Origin: JAGVSR01 sp963825555
GTDB lineage: Bacteria; Pseudomonadota; Alphaproteobacteria; Rhizobiales; Hyphomicrobiaceae
Assembly: GCA_963825555.1 (NCBI GenBank)
Contig: CAWGTZ010000019.1
Coordinates: forward strand, 47,221-111,220
Length of the DNA stretch: 64,000 bases
Reading direction: 5' to 3'
Each line of letters begins with the position of its first letter. Position 1 is the first letter of the stretch. The notes beneath the pieces were generated by a model. The model saw nothing but the letters and a program-made list of their open reading frames with translations, ran no database searches and was not told the origin of the DNA. A program made the translations under genes and the position numbers. This document shows, one piece after another, positions 1 to 8,327 of this stretch.

Positions 1-759
1 CTTCACCAGCAGAGCTTCATCGCGCGGGGCCTCGGGCTCGACGGGGCCGAGCCGCTTCACGAGTTCGGCCCTCAGGCGCTGGAATTGCTCATGGCGCGGG
101 TGCAGCCCCGTGAGGTACTCGGCCGGCGCGCTTGCGGCGCCCACTTCGCTGAGAACTACTTTCGGGTCGCGGATGGGCGGCGTCAGGTCCAGCAGCTGGC
201 TGATCGACAAAGGTCGCACGCGGCCGCCCCGCGCATGCCGCGCGTAGGTCAGGGCGGCGAGCGTCAGCTGCGCTTCAGCGCCGCCGAGCGCCTGCGCATC
301 CGGCAGGCTCGCATTGACGTCGGGAAGAGCGAAAGCGCTGGCATCGAGCCCCCATTCCACGGCCTTTGCGATTTCGGCGGCGAGCGCCTTGCCGCGCTCG
401 TTGAAAGCAGAATCCGTGACCCACAGGGGATCCTTGAGCGCGCCGTAGAATTCAGATGCGGCCTCCACATCGTCCTTCGCGTATCGGCCCATGAAGGCCT
501 TGTCCTGGAGCCGGACATATGCGGCGGCAACGGCCGGCGCGGCATCGGCGCGGGGCACAACAGGTTGCGCAACGGCAGCGGCCCCATCCGCTGCGGGAGC
601 GGCCGCGTCGGTTGCTGTGGCCTGCGTATCGGACTGCGCGCCGGCATCGGGAGCCGCTTGAGCCGAGACGCCTCCCCAGACCAGCAACATCGCACCCAGC
701 ACGCAGGTGGCAACGTCCCTGCCAGAATGGGCACGGTTCGGCTTGATGATATGTCTCAT
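1..759 (-). CDS. Murein L,D-transpeptidase, YcbB-like (partial, C-terminus outside window)
   Basis: The frame is open from an ATG at 759 down to the left edge of the window, giving the first 253 residues. Residues 1 to about 36 look like a signal peptide (a hydrophobic stretch ending SAQAA). An Ala/Pro-rich linker follows, then a helical region of the kind that precedes the YkuD domain in YcbB-type L,D-transpeptidases (scaffold domain). The catalytic YkuD part with its cysteine would lie beyond the edge, so the reaction (3-3 peptidoglycan cross-linking in the periplasm) is inferred from the N-terminal region alone. GGGGAG lies about 10 nt before the start. The gene is divergent from the ThiE-like gene and is not part of the photosynthesis cluster. 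Confidence 0.7.
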   Translation of the reverse strand, partial: MRHIIKPNRAHSGRDVATCVLGAMLLVWGGVSAQAAPDAGAQSDTQATATDAAAPAADGAAAVAQPVVPRADAAPAVAAAYVRLQDKAFMGRYAKDDVEAASEFYGALKDPLWVTDSAFNERGKALAAEIAKAVEWGLDASAFALPDVNASLPDAQALGGAEAQLTLAALTYARHARGGRVRPLSISQLLDLTPPIRDPKVVLSEVGAASAPAEYLTGLHPRHEQFQRLRAELVKRLGPVEPEAPRDEALLVK

Positions 760-1037
760 CGCAAATGGGCTCCCCGGCGGCGAATCAGCAGCAAACAAAT
801 TTACTTGTTCCCAACGTTTATAGAAGTCTCTCGCAATAATGGCGAATTCTGGCCATTCTCCGTCCACAAGTGCTTGCATGAACAGGGGCAACCGTCAGAC
901 CGGCGATAAGGTCACTAGCCTCTTTTCCGCCGCAATCTGCCCGGATAGCGCGGCTCATTCTTGCAAGACTACAACTGGATCGCCTAAGCGACCGGCGCCG
1001 TTCGCTACAGGCTGAATTCGGAGGCTTTCGATCAACC
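760..1037. other. Divergent intergenic region
   Basis: This 278-bp spacer separates the divergent L,D-transpeptidase and ThiE-like genes and must hold both promoters. I could not identify a convincing -35/-10 pair, operator or RNA in it. Confidence 0.4.
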
Positions 1038-1697
1038 ATGGCGCGTGATGGAGCCCCCTCACAGCTTTACCTCGTGCTCCCGGTCGCGGCGTCGACGGTG
1101 GCCGAAATGGACGCGCGCGTGGCCGCAGCCCAGGGCACGGCCGCTCTGGCGACGGTTCTTCTGGAACCCGATGCGGAAAACCCTCCATCGCCTTCCGATC
1201 TCGCCGGCCTGGTGTCCGCCATACAGAAGCGCGGCATCGCCACCCTGATTGCGAGCGACGCGGCGTTGGCGCGCGTGGTCAAGGCTGACGGCGTCCACCT
1301 GCCACCAGCCAAGACACTTGCAGCGACATACAAGGACGCCCGGGAAACATTGGGGTCGCGCTTCATCGTGGGCGTCGACGTGGGCCGCTCCCGCCACGAC
1401 GCCATGAGCCTCGGCGAGGGCGGTGCGGACTACATCGGATTCGGCATCCCGGCTCACGTCGAGGATCGGGAAAGCGCGCGCGAACGACGGATCGGCCTCA
1501 TCGACTGGTGGTCGGAGATCTTTCAGGTGCCGTGCGTGGCCTTCGATATCGAGACGCCCGAGGATGCACACGACCTTGTCCGCGCCGGGGCCGACTTCAT
1601 CGCGGTGCGACTGCCCGCTGATCTGCCGGATGCCGCCGTGGCCGCACATCTGGCTCCATTCGCGGCAGCCCTCGATCAGCCCGCGCCCGTGACCTGA
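1038..1697 (+). CDS. Thiamine phosphate synthase-like protein (ThiE family)
   Basis: This 219-residue protein has the TIM-barrel pattern of thiamine phosphate synthase, which joins HMP-PP and thiazole phosphate in the cytoplasm. The recognisable family stretch is KADGVHLPP around residue 75, followed by GADYIGFG around residue 131. The phosphate-binding part near the C-terminus is weakly conserved, and the usual S-x-H pattern of the central loop reads GRSRHDA. It may therefore be a divergent paralogue rather than the main ThiE. It starts at ATG 1038 and is followed 13 nt later by the Sel1-repeat gene, so the two are probably cotranscribed. A ThiE-like gene beside suhB is a common arrangement in Hyphomicrobiales, as far as I recall. 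Confidence 0.65.
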   Translation: MARDGAPSQLYLVLPVAASTVAEMDARVAAAQGTAALATVLLEPDAENPPSPSDLAGLVSAIQKRGIATLIASDAALARVVKADGVHLPPAKTLAATYKDARETLGSRFIVGVDVGRSRHDAMSLGEGGADYIGFGIPAHVEDRESARERRIGLIDWWSEIFQVPCVAFDIETPEDAHDLVRAGADFIAVRLPADLPDAAVAAHLAPFAAALDQPAPVT

Positions 1698-1710
1698 CGA
1701 GCGAGCCTCT

Positions 1711-2718
1711 ATGAACAAGATCCTGCTTTTGGTCCTATTGGCCGGGGGTGCTGCGGCGGGTGCTGCGGGCGTACTCGTGGCAACGGGGCAGTTGCAGGTT
1801 CCAGCCTTCCCTGAGGTCACGTCTGGAAGCCCGCAGGACAATGTCCCGGAGCCGGGCAAACCTTCGGCCGCAGCCGCTGCCGACGAAGCCTACATAGCAT
1901 TCGACCAGGGCAAGTATCTGACAGCGCTCTCGCTCGCGGAGAATCGTGCGGCCAGGGGCGACCCGCAGGCCCACACGCTTGTCGCCCGCATCTATGAAGG
2001 CGGGCTCGGTGTCGGCAAGGACGAGATTACGGCTTACCGGTGGTATGCACGTGCGGCAGAGTTGGGCGACGTACCGGCGATGCTGGCCGTCGGCAACATG
2101 CTGGCTGAAGGCCGCGGGGTGGAAAAAGACCGAGCCGCGGCGGCACAGATGTATGAAAAGGCAGCTGCCACCGGTGACGCGCTGGCCAATTACAACCTGG
2201 GCATTCTCTTCCTAAAGGGGGACGGCAAGCCCGAAAACCCGCACCGCGCCGCCAAGCATATCCAGTATGCAGCCGAGAAAGGCATCGCGCAGGCGCAATA
2301 CGATCTGGCGGCGCTATACCAACAAGGCGTCGGATTGCCCAACGATGCGCTCGAGGCCGCGCGCTGGATGTCCCGGGCGGCCGCCCAGGGGCTCACGGCG
2401 GCCGAATACGAATATGCCGTCATGCTGCTGCGCGGTTTCGGCCTGAAGGAGGACGAGCCCAAGACCATCAAATTTCTGACCTCCGCAGCCAACAAAGGTG
2501 TACCCGGCGCCCAAAACCGGTTGGCGCACGTCTACCTTGAGGGCGTGGGCGTCGAAAAAAGCATGGCAGAGGCTGCCAAATGGCGGATTCTAGCCAGTGC
2601 CGGCGGCATCGAGGATGGGAAGCTGGACCTCCTTCTGGAGTCCTTGTCCGAGAATGAGCGCCAAGCGGCCCAAAAGGCCGCGCAGGAATGGCAGGACAAA
2701 CGCTTCTCCATCCGGTAG
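1711..2718 (+). CDS. Sel1-repeat (SLR/TPR-like) protein with N-terminal membrane anchor
   Basis: The 335-residue product begins with a hydrophobic segment (residues 4-26) that can serve as a signal anchor. After a Pro/Ser linker come about six Sel1-like repeats of roughly 36 residues from residue 60 to 310, with the typical A-x-x-x-LG-x-x-Y/F-x-x-G-x-G-V pattern (for example around residues 130 and 165). Sel1 repeats are protein-interaction scaffolds, and the domain would face the periplasm. The gene lies 13 nt after the ThiE-like gene and 93 nt before suhB. No enzymatic motif is present and the partner is unknown. Confidence 0.8.
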   Translation: MNKILLLVLLAGGAAAGAAGVLVATGQLQVPAFPEVTSGSPQDNVPEPGKPSAAAAADEAYIAFDQGKYLTALSLAENRAARGDPQAHTLVARIYEGGLGVGKDEITAYRWYARAAELGDVPAMLAVGNMLAEGRGVEKDRAAAAQMYEKAAATGDALANYNLGILFLKGDGKPENPHRAAKHIQYAAEKGIAQAQYDLAALYQQGVGLPNDALEAARWMSRAAAQGLTAAEYEYAVMLLRGFGLKEDEPKTIKFLTSAANKGVPGAQNRLAHVYLEGVGVEKSMAEAAKWRILASAGGIEDGKLDLLLESLSENERQAAQKAAQEWQDKRFSIR

Positions 2719-2811
2719 GCAGAGAGCCAATTCGCACCTGAACGGCTCCACCATCTGGTGCATTGCCGTCATTCCCCAATTTCCAGCAGAACGTCCCCAG
2801 AAGAATACCTC

Positions 2812-3600
2812 ATGGCCGGCACCGCTCTCATCAATGTCATGACCTCCGCAGCCCGCAAGGCCGCCCGATCGCTCGTGCGCGACTTCGGCGAAGTCGAACA
2901 GCTGCAGGTTTCCGTCAAGGGTCCGGCGAATTTCGTCTCGGCCGCCGACCACAAGGCGGAAGACATAATATTCAAGGAGCTTTCGAAGGCGCGGCCCCAG
3001 TACGGTTTCCTTATGGAGGAGCGCGGCGAGGTAGAAGGTGCGGACAAGACCCATCGCTGGATCGTGGACCCGCTCGACGGCACGACCAATTTCCTGCACG
3101 GCATCCCGCTCTTCGCCATCTCGATTGGCCTGGAGCGCGACGGCGCCCTTGTCGCTGGCGTGGTCTATAACCCGATCGCAGACGAAATGTTCACCGCCGA
3201 GAAGGGCAAGGGCGCATTCGTGAACGAGAAGCGGCGGCTGCGGGTCGCGGCCCGCAAGTCCGTCGGCGATGCCGTCGTGGCAACCGGCATTCCCCACCGC
3301 GGGCGCCCGGGGCACCCGGGATTCCTGAATGAAATGGGCACGGTGATGCGCGAGGTTTCCGGCATTCGCCGCACGGGCTCCGCATCGCTTGATCTGGCCT
3401 GGACGGCCGCAGGCCGCTTCGATTGCTTCTGGGAGCGCGCGCTGAAGCCTTGGGACATGGCGGCCGGTATCGTCATCGTCCGCGAAGCTGGTGGCATCAT
3501 CACCGACCTCGCCGGCACCAGCAAGATGTTCGAAACCGGCGACATCATTGCCGGCAACGGCAATATGGTCAAAGCCGTACGCACGCTCGTGACTGCGTAA
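2812..3600 (+). CDS. suhB: Inositol-1-monophosphatase family protein (SuhB)
   Basis: The 262-residue protein matches the inositol monophosphatase fold, a Mg-dependent phosphatase acting in the cytoplasm. The metal-binding motif VDPLDGTTNF is near residue 87 and the second motif KPWDMAAG near residue 213; an acidic EE pair near residue 70 completes the metal site. In proteobacteria SuhB also has a role in rRNA processing and transcription, which cannot be judged from sequence. I chose ATG 2812 (MAGTALINV) because conservation begins there, although the frame is open further upstream. It is convergent with pdxH, with 70 bp between the stop codons. Confidence 0.9.
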   Translation: MAGTALINVMTSAARKAARSLVRDFGEVEQLQVSVKGPANFVSAADHKAEDIIFKELSKARPQYGFLMEERGEVEGADKTHRWIVDPLDGTTNFLHGIPLFAISIGLERDGALVAGVVYNPIADEMFTAEKGKGAFVNEKRRLRVAARKSVGDAVVATGIPHRGRPGHPGFLNEMGTVMREVSGIRRTGSASLDLAWTAAGRFDCFWERALKPWDMAAGIVIVREAGGIITDLAGTSKMFETGDIIAGNGNMVKAVRTLVTA

Positions 3601-3670
3601 AAAGGCACGCGGCGCCAACTGCGCCGCCGCACCAGGCCGAGGACGATCACACCGCGCCGCCCGCTTCGGA

Positions 3671-4312
3671 TCAGGGATAGAGCCGTTCCTTTGTCCAGTT
3701 GTCGTCGGTGCTCTTGCGCCGGAACACGAGACGGTCGTGCAGACGGAATGGCCGGTCGGACCAGAATTCCATCTCGATCGGCGTCAGGCGGAAGCCCGAC
3801 CAGTGGGGCGGACGCGGCACCTCTCCGATGCCGAAGCGCGCGGTCTCCATGGCAACCGCCTTCTCAAGAGCAAGACGGCTTTCGAGCGGGCGGGACTGCT
3901 TGGATGCCCAGGCGCCGATGCGGCTCGTCCGGTGGCGCGAGGCGAAATACTCGTCCGCCTCTTCAGGGGAAACCGGCGTAATGGCGCCGCGCGCACGCAC
4001 CTGCCGTCTCAGGCTCTTCCAATGGAACAGAATGGCCGCCTGTGGGTTGGCGAGGAGTTCGCGACCCTTGGCGCTTTCGAGGTTGGTGTAGAAGACAAAG
4101 CCGCGCGAGGGCGTTCCAGCCCCGTCGAGCCCTTTCAGCAGCACCATGCGAACATTGGGAAGACCCGATGCGTCCGCAGTAGCCAGCGCCATGCCGTTGG
4201 GATCGTTGATCTCGCTCTTGTGCGCTTCTGCGAACCAGCCTTCGAAGAGAAGAAAAGGCTCCGCGGCGGCGGCGAAGTCGGATTCGTGCTGCGTCGTCTG
4301 GTCGTGGCTCAT
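3671..4312 (-). CDS. pdxH: Pyridoxamine 5'-phosphate oxidase
   Basis: This 213-residue flavoprotein oxidises pyridoxine or pyridoxamine 5'-phosphate to pyridoxal 5'-phosphate. FMN-binding features include the region reading NVRMVLLKGLD near residue 50 and FHWKSLRRQVR near residue 95. The C-terminus carries the PdxH signature FRLHDRLVFRR, ending in ERLYP. The start at ATG 4312 has an AGGA ribosome site 4 nt upstream and fits the normal family length; an upstream extension in the same frame is unlike the family. The gene is divergent from the surface-antigen-like gene. PLP is the cofactor of HemA encoded further on, but no regulatory link is visible. Confidence 0.95.
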   Translation of the reverse strand: MSHDQTTQHESDFAAAAEPFLLFEGWFAEAHKSEINDPNGMALATADASGLPNVRMVLLKGLDGAGTPSRGFVFYTNLESAKGRELLANPQAAILFHWKSLRRQVRARGAITPVSPEEADEYFASRHRTSRIGAWASKQSRPLESRLALEKAVAMETARFGIGEVPRPPHWSGFRLTPIEMEFWSDRPFRLHDRLVFRRKSTDDNWTKERLYP

Positions 4313-4524
4313 GACGTCCTGCCTAGCTTCGGTCTTCTGCGATTTTGGGCAACCCGGCCGGGAACGGCCGCCATTACCTGTTGGCACTTCGTTAACGATC
4401 GTTTGCCCATGAGCCGATCGTTACAGCCGTTGAGACTTTTTTATCCATGTTCAGTGACGATGTCCGAGATCGGCCCGCGTTCCCGGCCGGATCGCGTCCA
4501 GTTCTAGAGTGCGAGTACCTAGTC

Positions 4525-5004
4525 ATGCGTGAGACTTCCAGCCTTCTGCCTCTGGCAGCCAGCAGCATTGCAGCCTTTGTCCTGGCTGCCGCCGTATTTA
4601 TCTCCCCCGACCTTGCCGTCGCCGGCAAAGCCGGGCCGACCCTCTCAACCAGCGAGGGCCGCTCCACTTGCGACTGTCCCGAGACGTCGAACCGCTCCAA
4701 ACGGCCAAAATTCGCCGAGCTGAAACCTTATTCGGACGGCCGCCCCCTTGATGCGGACGACCAGATGGCCGCGCTGTCCAGCGTCCAGCACGCGCTCGCC
4801 AATGTCGCTGACGGTTCGACCTTTGTCTGGCACCGCCAGAATGGACGGCTCTCCGGCCTCGTCAAGCCGACCTCCTCCTTCAAGAATGCGGACGGCGCGA
4901 TCTGCCGCCACATCGTCGTTCTCATGACGACTGGCGCACGGACGAAGAAGACCGAAGGCATCGCCTGCCGGCTCGAGAATGGGGTATGGAGCCTGGAAGG
5001 CTGA
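4525..5004 (+). CDS. 17-kDa surface-antigen-like exported protein
   Basis: The 159-residue product starts with a signal peptide (residues 1 to about 35, hydrophobic core followed by DLAVAGKAG). The C-terminal half resembles the small domain shared by RT0821/Lpp0805-type surface proteins: a W-x-x-x-x-x-G stretch, then CRHIVVLMTTGARTKKTEGIA and a final CRLENGVWSL. Cysteines at about residues 50, 52, 131 and 151 could form disulphides. I prefer ATG 4525, which places the signal peptide at the terminus; the frame is open from 4447. It lies between pdxH and fabI. The function is unknown; an outer-membrane or periplasmic location is inferred. Confidence 0.65.
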   Translation: MRETSSLLPLAASSIAAFVLAAAVFISPDLAVAGKAGPTLSTSEGRSTCDCPETSNRSKRPKFAELKPYSDGRPLDADDQMAALSSVQHALANVADGSTFVWHRQNGRLSGLVKPTSSFKNADGAICRHIVVLMTTGARTKKTEGIACRLENGVWSLEG

Positions 5005-5243
5005 TCCGATCCACCCGTGGTACATCCCGGGGCGATCCGCCGCGCCCAGCCGGTGCGGCGGAAGTGAGCCGCCGGACCGAGAATTGACCATTGTTATCAA
5101 CAATCTGGATTGCGGGCGCCAGCTAGGCCGCCAAGACGACCCATCCTTTCGTCGGGAGGGGTTCGGTCCACTGGACCCAAGTCGGCATTTGTGTAGGATG
5201 CCGCAAAAATCTATACGCGAAAGACAGAAGGAACTCCAAGCTC
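5005..5243. other. Intergenic spacer before fabI
   Basis: This 239-bp gap holds no convincing reading frame. It should contain the fabI promoter; an AAGGA ribosome site lies about 10 nt before the fabI ATG. No clear terminator hairpin with a T-run was found after the antigen-like gene. Confidence 0.4.
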
Positions 5244-6092
5244 ATGGCTGAACCAGGAGCAGGCGACGGCGTGCCAACCGGCACTCTCATGGCCGGTAAG
5301 CGCGGGCTCGTCATGGGCATCGCCAACAACCGCTCGATTGCCTACGGCATTGCCCGCGCAGTGGCGGCGCAGGGAGCCGAACTCGCCGTCACCTACCAGG
5401 GTGATGCCCTGAAGAAGCGCGTCGAGCCGCTGGCCGCCGATCTCAACGCGAGCCTCGTTCTACCCTGTGATGTCTCCGACAAGTCTTCGATCGATGGCCT
5501 TTTCGCCGAGATCGAGAAGCAGTGGGGTCGTCTCGATTTCCTCGTGCACGCCATCGCCTTCTCCGACAAGAACGAGCTCGACGGGCGCTACGTCGATACG
5601 AGCGAGGGTAACTTCACCCAGACCATGCTCATTTCCTGCTACTCGCTGACGGCACTCGCTCAGCGCGCAGAAAAGCTCATGACGAACGGCGGCTCCATCA
5701 TCACGCTCACCTACTACGGCGCTGAAAAGGTGATGCCGCACTACAACGTCATGGGCGTGGCGAAGGCAGCGCTTGAGGCCAGCGTTCGTTACTTGGCTTC
5801 CGACCTCGGCCGCACGGGCGTTCGCGTCAACGCCATCTCGGCGGGGCCGATCAAGACACTGGCCGCTTCGGGCATTTCCGACTTCCGCTACATCCTGCGC
5901 TGGAACGAGTACAACTCGCCCCTGCGGCGCACCGTGACCATCGAGGAAGTGGGTGGGGCGGGGCTTTACCTGCTCTCGGACCTGTCGCGCGGCGTCACGG
6001 GCGAAGTGCATCACGTCGACAGCGGCTACCACGTTCAGGGCATGAAGAACGAAGACGCGCCCGATATCTCCGTCGTCAAGAGCGAGGGGTAG
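5244..6092 (+). CDS. fabI: Enoyl-[acyl-carrier-protein] reductase (NADH)
   Basis: This 282-residue short-chain dehydrogenase-type enzyme performs the last reduction step of fatty acid elongation. The FabI form of the nucleotide-binding loop, GIANNRSIAYGIA, spans residues 25-37. Catalytic Tyr157 and the Y-x6-K pair Tyr167/Lys174 are present. The C-terminal region reads GLYLLSDLSRGVTGEVHHVDSGYHV, typical of FabI. The first 15 residues are an extension that aligns poorly; the start could also be the second Met at residue 16. It lies 86 bp upstream of a histidine phosphatase, a pairing common in Hyphomicrobiales. Confidence 0.95.
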   Translation: MAEPGAGDGVPTGTLMAGKRGLVMGIANNRSIAYGIARAVAAQGAELAVTYQGDALKKRVEPLAADLNASLVLPCDVSDKSSIDGLFAEIEKQWGRLDFLVHAIAFSDKNELDGRYVDTSEGNFTQTMLISCYSLTALAQRAEKLMTNGGSIITLTYYGAEKVMPHYNVMGVAKAALEASVRYLASDLGRTGVRVNAISAGPIKTLAASGISDFRYILRWNEYNSPLRRTVTIEEVGGAGLYLLSDLSRGVTGEVHHVDSGYHVQGMKNEDAPDISVVKSEG

Positions 6093-6178
6093 AACGGACA
6101 GGGGCTGCGGAAGGCATTGGATCATACCCTCCACTGCCCTATTTGATCTGAAGCAGCCTACCACCAACCTGGAGCATC

Positions 6179-6763
6179 ATGCGCGGTATCACCCTCTACT
6201 TCGTGCGTCACGGCGAAACCGATTGGAACGCCGAACGGCGGTATCAGGGCCAGACCGACATTCCATTAAATGAAAAGGGCCGCAGCCAGTCGCGCCGCAA
6301 CGGTGAGGCGCTTCGGGAGCACCTGACCGCCCTGCGCGATGCCGACTTCATCGCAAGCCCGCTCAACCGCGCCCGGGAGACGATGGAGATCCTGCGCACT
6401 TGCCTCGCGCTCGACCCAAGGGCGTATCGTATCGATCAGCGGCTCATCGAGTTGTCCTACGGCGCGTGGGAAGGTCAGCTGCAAGCCGATCTGCCTCGCA
6501 TCGATCCGGAAGGCCTCGCCGCGCGCAAGAAGGACCCCTACCGCTGGCGACCGGAAGGCGGGGAGAGCTATGCCGATCTGCTCAATCGCACCATCGACTG
6601 GCTCGCAACCATCGAGCGCGACACGGTCATCGCGTCACACGGTGGCGTGTCCCGCTGCCTCAGGGCCCATCTTCTTGATTTAGCGCCAGATTCAATTCCG
6701 CATCTCGAAAGCCCGCAAGACAAGGTACTCATCCTGCGGAAGGGGTCGATGGCCTGGGTGTAA
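6179..6763 (+). CDS. Histidine phosphatase family protein (phosphoglycerate-mutase-like)
   Basis: The 194-residue protein carries the RHG signature at residues 10-12 (FVRHGETDWN), giving the phospho-accepting His11. The second catalytic histidine lies in VIASHGGVSRCL near residue 150. Size and motifs fit the small cytoplasmic acid-phosphatase/mutase group (PF00300). The substrate cannot be deduced. The gene follows fabI in the same direction with an 86-bp gap, so it may be cotranscribed with it. Confidence 0.85.
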   Translation: MRGITLYFVRHGETDWNAERRYQGQTDIPLNEKGRSQSRRNGEALREHLTALRDADFIASPLNRARETMEILRTCLALDPRAYRIDQRLIELSYGAWEGQLQADLPRIDPEGLAARKKDPYRWRPEGGESYADLLNRTIDWLATIERDTVIASHGGVSRCLRAHLLDLAPDSIPHLESPQDKVLILRKGSMAWV

Positions 6764-6865
6764 AGCAGTTCTGATCCGCTCCGGCGTCCACTGCGTTTAC
6801 CCGACAAGTCGTCTAGATTTCACCGGGCGCTGCGAACCGCATGGCCTTTGAGGAATGGTTTCACG

Positions 6866-7276
6866 ATGAAATTTGTAATCGCCTACGTGGCTGCCGGACT
6901 TTGGCTCCTTATCGTGGATGCGGTCTGGCTGATGTCGATGGTCTCCGTTTACCGACAGTATCTGGGCGACCTACTCTATGATGGCTTTCGTCTCGCGCCC
7001 GCGATTGCGTTCTACCTGCTCTACGTTTTCGGGATCGTGTGGTTTGCCATTCTGCCGACCCTGAACAGCGGCGCGGGTTGGCAACAGGCTGCGTTGAACG
7101 GTGCCGTCCTCGGACTCGTCGCATACGGCACCTACGATCTCACGAACCATGCCACGCTCAAGACGTGGCCCACGTTCATCACCATCATGGATATGGCCTG
7201 GGGCGCATTTCTCACCGGCACGTCGGCCGTCGCCGGAACGCTTGCAGCACGCGCGTTTTCGTCTGGCTCCCCGTGA
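6866..7276 (+). CDS. DUF2177 family integral membrane protein
   Basis: The 136-residue product is predicted to have four transmembrane segments (about residues 3-24, 45-65, 75-98 and 110-130). It has the DUF2177 pattern near the N-terminus (WLLIVDAVWL) and the NHATLKTWP stretch after the third helix. ATG 6866 is preferred over an alternative start 18 nt upstream because it directly begins the first helix. In other alphaproteobacteria DUF2177 genes occur beside Cfa-like methyltransferase, DUF1295 and FAD-oxidoreductase genes, as here. A role in membrane lipid modification is therefore an inference from neighbourhood, not from motif. Confidence 0.75.
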   Translation: MKFVIAYVAAGLWLLIVDAVWLMSMVSVYRQYLGDLLYDGFRLAPAIAFYLLYVFGIVWFAILPTLNSGAGWQQAALNGAVLGLVAYGTYDLTNHATLKTWPTFITIMDMAWGAFLTGTSAVAGTLAARAFSSGSP

Positions 7277-7286
7277 TGCCTGCTTA

Positions 7287-8327
7287 CTATTCAGCAGGCC
7301 GCAGGCGGTAGTGCATCACGCCCCACTCCTCGCCGTTCGCGTGCCCGAACAGACCTTCGGTGGCCAGATAGAAGAGCCTCCAGCGGCGCTTCCAGAGAGC
7401 AGCCTTGGCGCCGTAAACATCGGCAAGAATCCGGTCTATTTCCACGGCGTTGCGATCGAAGTTCTCGATCCACTGCGTCGCCGTCCGCGCGTAGTGCATT
7501 CCGCTCCAGCGCCACTCTTCCTCCACCTGAAAGAGGTGTGGGAACTGCCGCATCAGTCCGTCGCTCGGCATAATACCACCGGTGAAGAAGTGCTGCCCGA
7601 TCCAGTCGGTGGGATCGTTGTGGTCAAAGCGATACGGCAGCGCACGATGAGAGAACACGTGAATGAAGACCCGTCCGTCAGGTGCCAGCGCGCCGCGGAT
7701 CTTCGCCAACAGCGCCTCCCAGTTCGACATATGCTCGAACATCTCGATGGAAACCACACGATCGAACGGGCCGTCGGGCATGAAGTGGTTCATGTCGCAG
7801 GTGATGACCCGCACATTGGTGAGCCCCCTGGCCCGCGCGGTTTCCTCAATGTAGCGGCGCTGACTGGCGGAATTGGAAACCGCCGTGATCGATGCCTGCG
7901 GATACCGAGCAGCCATGTAGAGCGTCAGTGAGCCCCAGCCGCAGCCCAGCTCCAGAATATGCTGGCCGTCGGCGAGTCCTGCGCGCTCGACCGTGATGGC
8001 CAGCGCACTGGCCTCCGCCTCCGCGAGCGTCTCGCGGCCCGTCGGATAATGGCAGCAGGAGTACTTGCGATGCGGGCCCAGCGTCAGACCGAAGAACTCT
8101 TCCGGCAGCTCGTAATGCTGGGCGTTTGCCTCATCCGTATGAAGGGCGATGCTGCGCCGGCGCATATCCTCGGCGAACGCGCGGTCGACCGCCGGATCAG
8201 GCATACGCGAACGCCCGCGCGTGCCGATCAGGGACTGCACGCCCATCCGCAGGATGGAATCGGGCAGCGTCACACTCTCCACGGTGCGGATCGCGCCAGC
8301 GATCAGCGAGGCCGGCATCACGGTCAT
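7287..8327 (-). CDS. Cfa-like SAM-dependent lipid methyltransferase
   Basis: This 346-residue protein belongs to the cyclopropane-fatty-acid-synthase/mycolic acid methyltransferase superfamily. SAM-binding motif I, LELGCGWGSL, is at residues 125-134, and the upstream HYELPEEFF (71-79) is the acyl-substrate loop. RVVSIEMFEHM near 195 and the TGGIMPS segment follow the family order. It lacks the long N-terminal domain of true Cfa enzymes and is distinct from the second paralogue at 11379-12551. The start at ATG 8327 overlaps the stop of the DUF1295 gene by 4 nt (ATGA), indicating translational coupling. It probably methylates unsaturated acyl chains of membrane phospholipids; substrate and product are unknown. 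Confidence 0.8.
   Translation of the reverse strand: MTVMPASLIAGAIRTVESVTLPDSILRMGVQSLIGTRGRSRMPDPAVDRAFAEDMRRRSIALHTDEANAQHYELPEEFFGLTLGPHRKYSCCHYPTGRETLAEAEASALAITVERAGLADGQHILELGCGWGSLTLYMAARYPQASITAVSNSASQRRYIEETARARGLTNVRVITCDMNHFMPDGPFDRVVSIEMFEHMSNWEALLAKIRGALAPDGRVFIHVFSHRALPYRFDHNDPTDWIGQHFFTGGIMPSDGLMRQFPHLFQVEEEWRWSGMHYARTATQWIENFDRNAVEIDRILADVYGAKAALWKRRWRLFYLATEGLFGHANGEEWGVMHYRLRPAE

Noticed and set aside
85..909. 274-codon plus-strand open frame at the left edge
   Set aside because: The minus strand here encodes a signal peptide and an L,D-transpeptidase-type N-terminus; the plus frame has no family features and an implausible Arg-rich composition.
7278..7299. Hairpin GCCTGCT/AGCAGGC between DUF2177 and the Cfa-like gene
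   Set aside because: Perfect 7-bp stem between converging genes, but it overlaps the Cfa-like stop codon and has no T-run on either side, so terminator function is doubtful.
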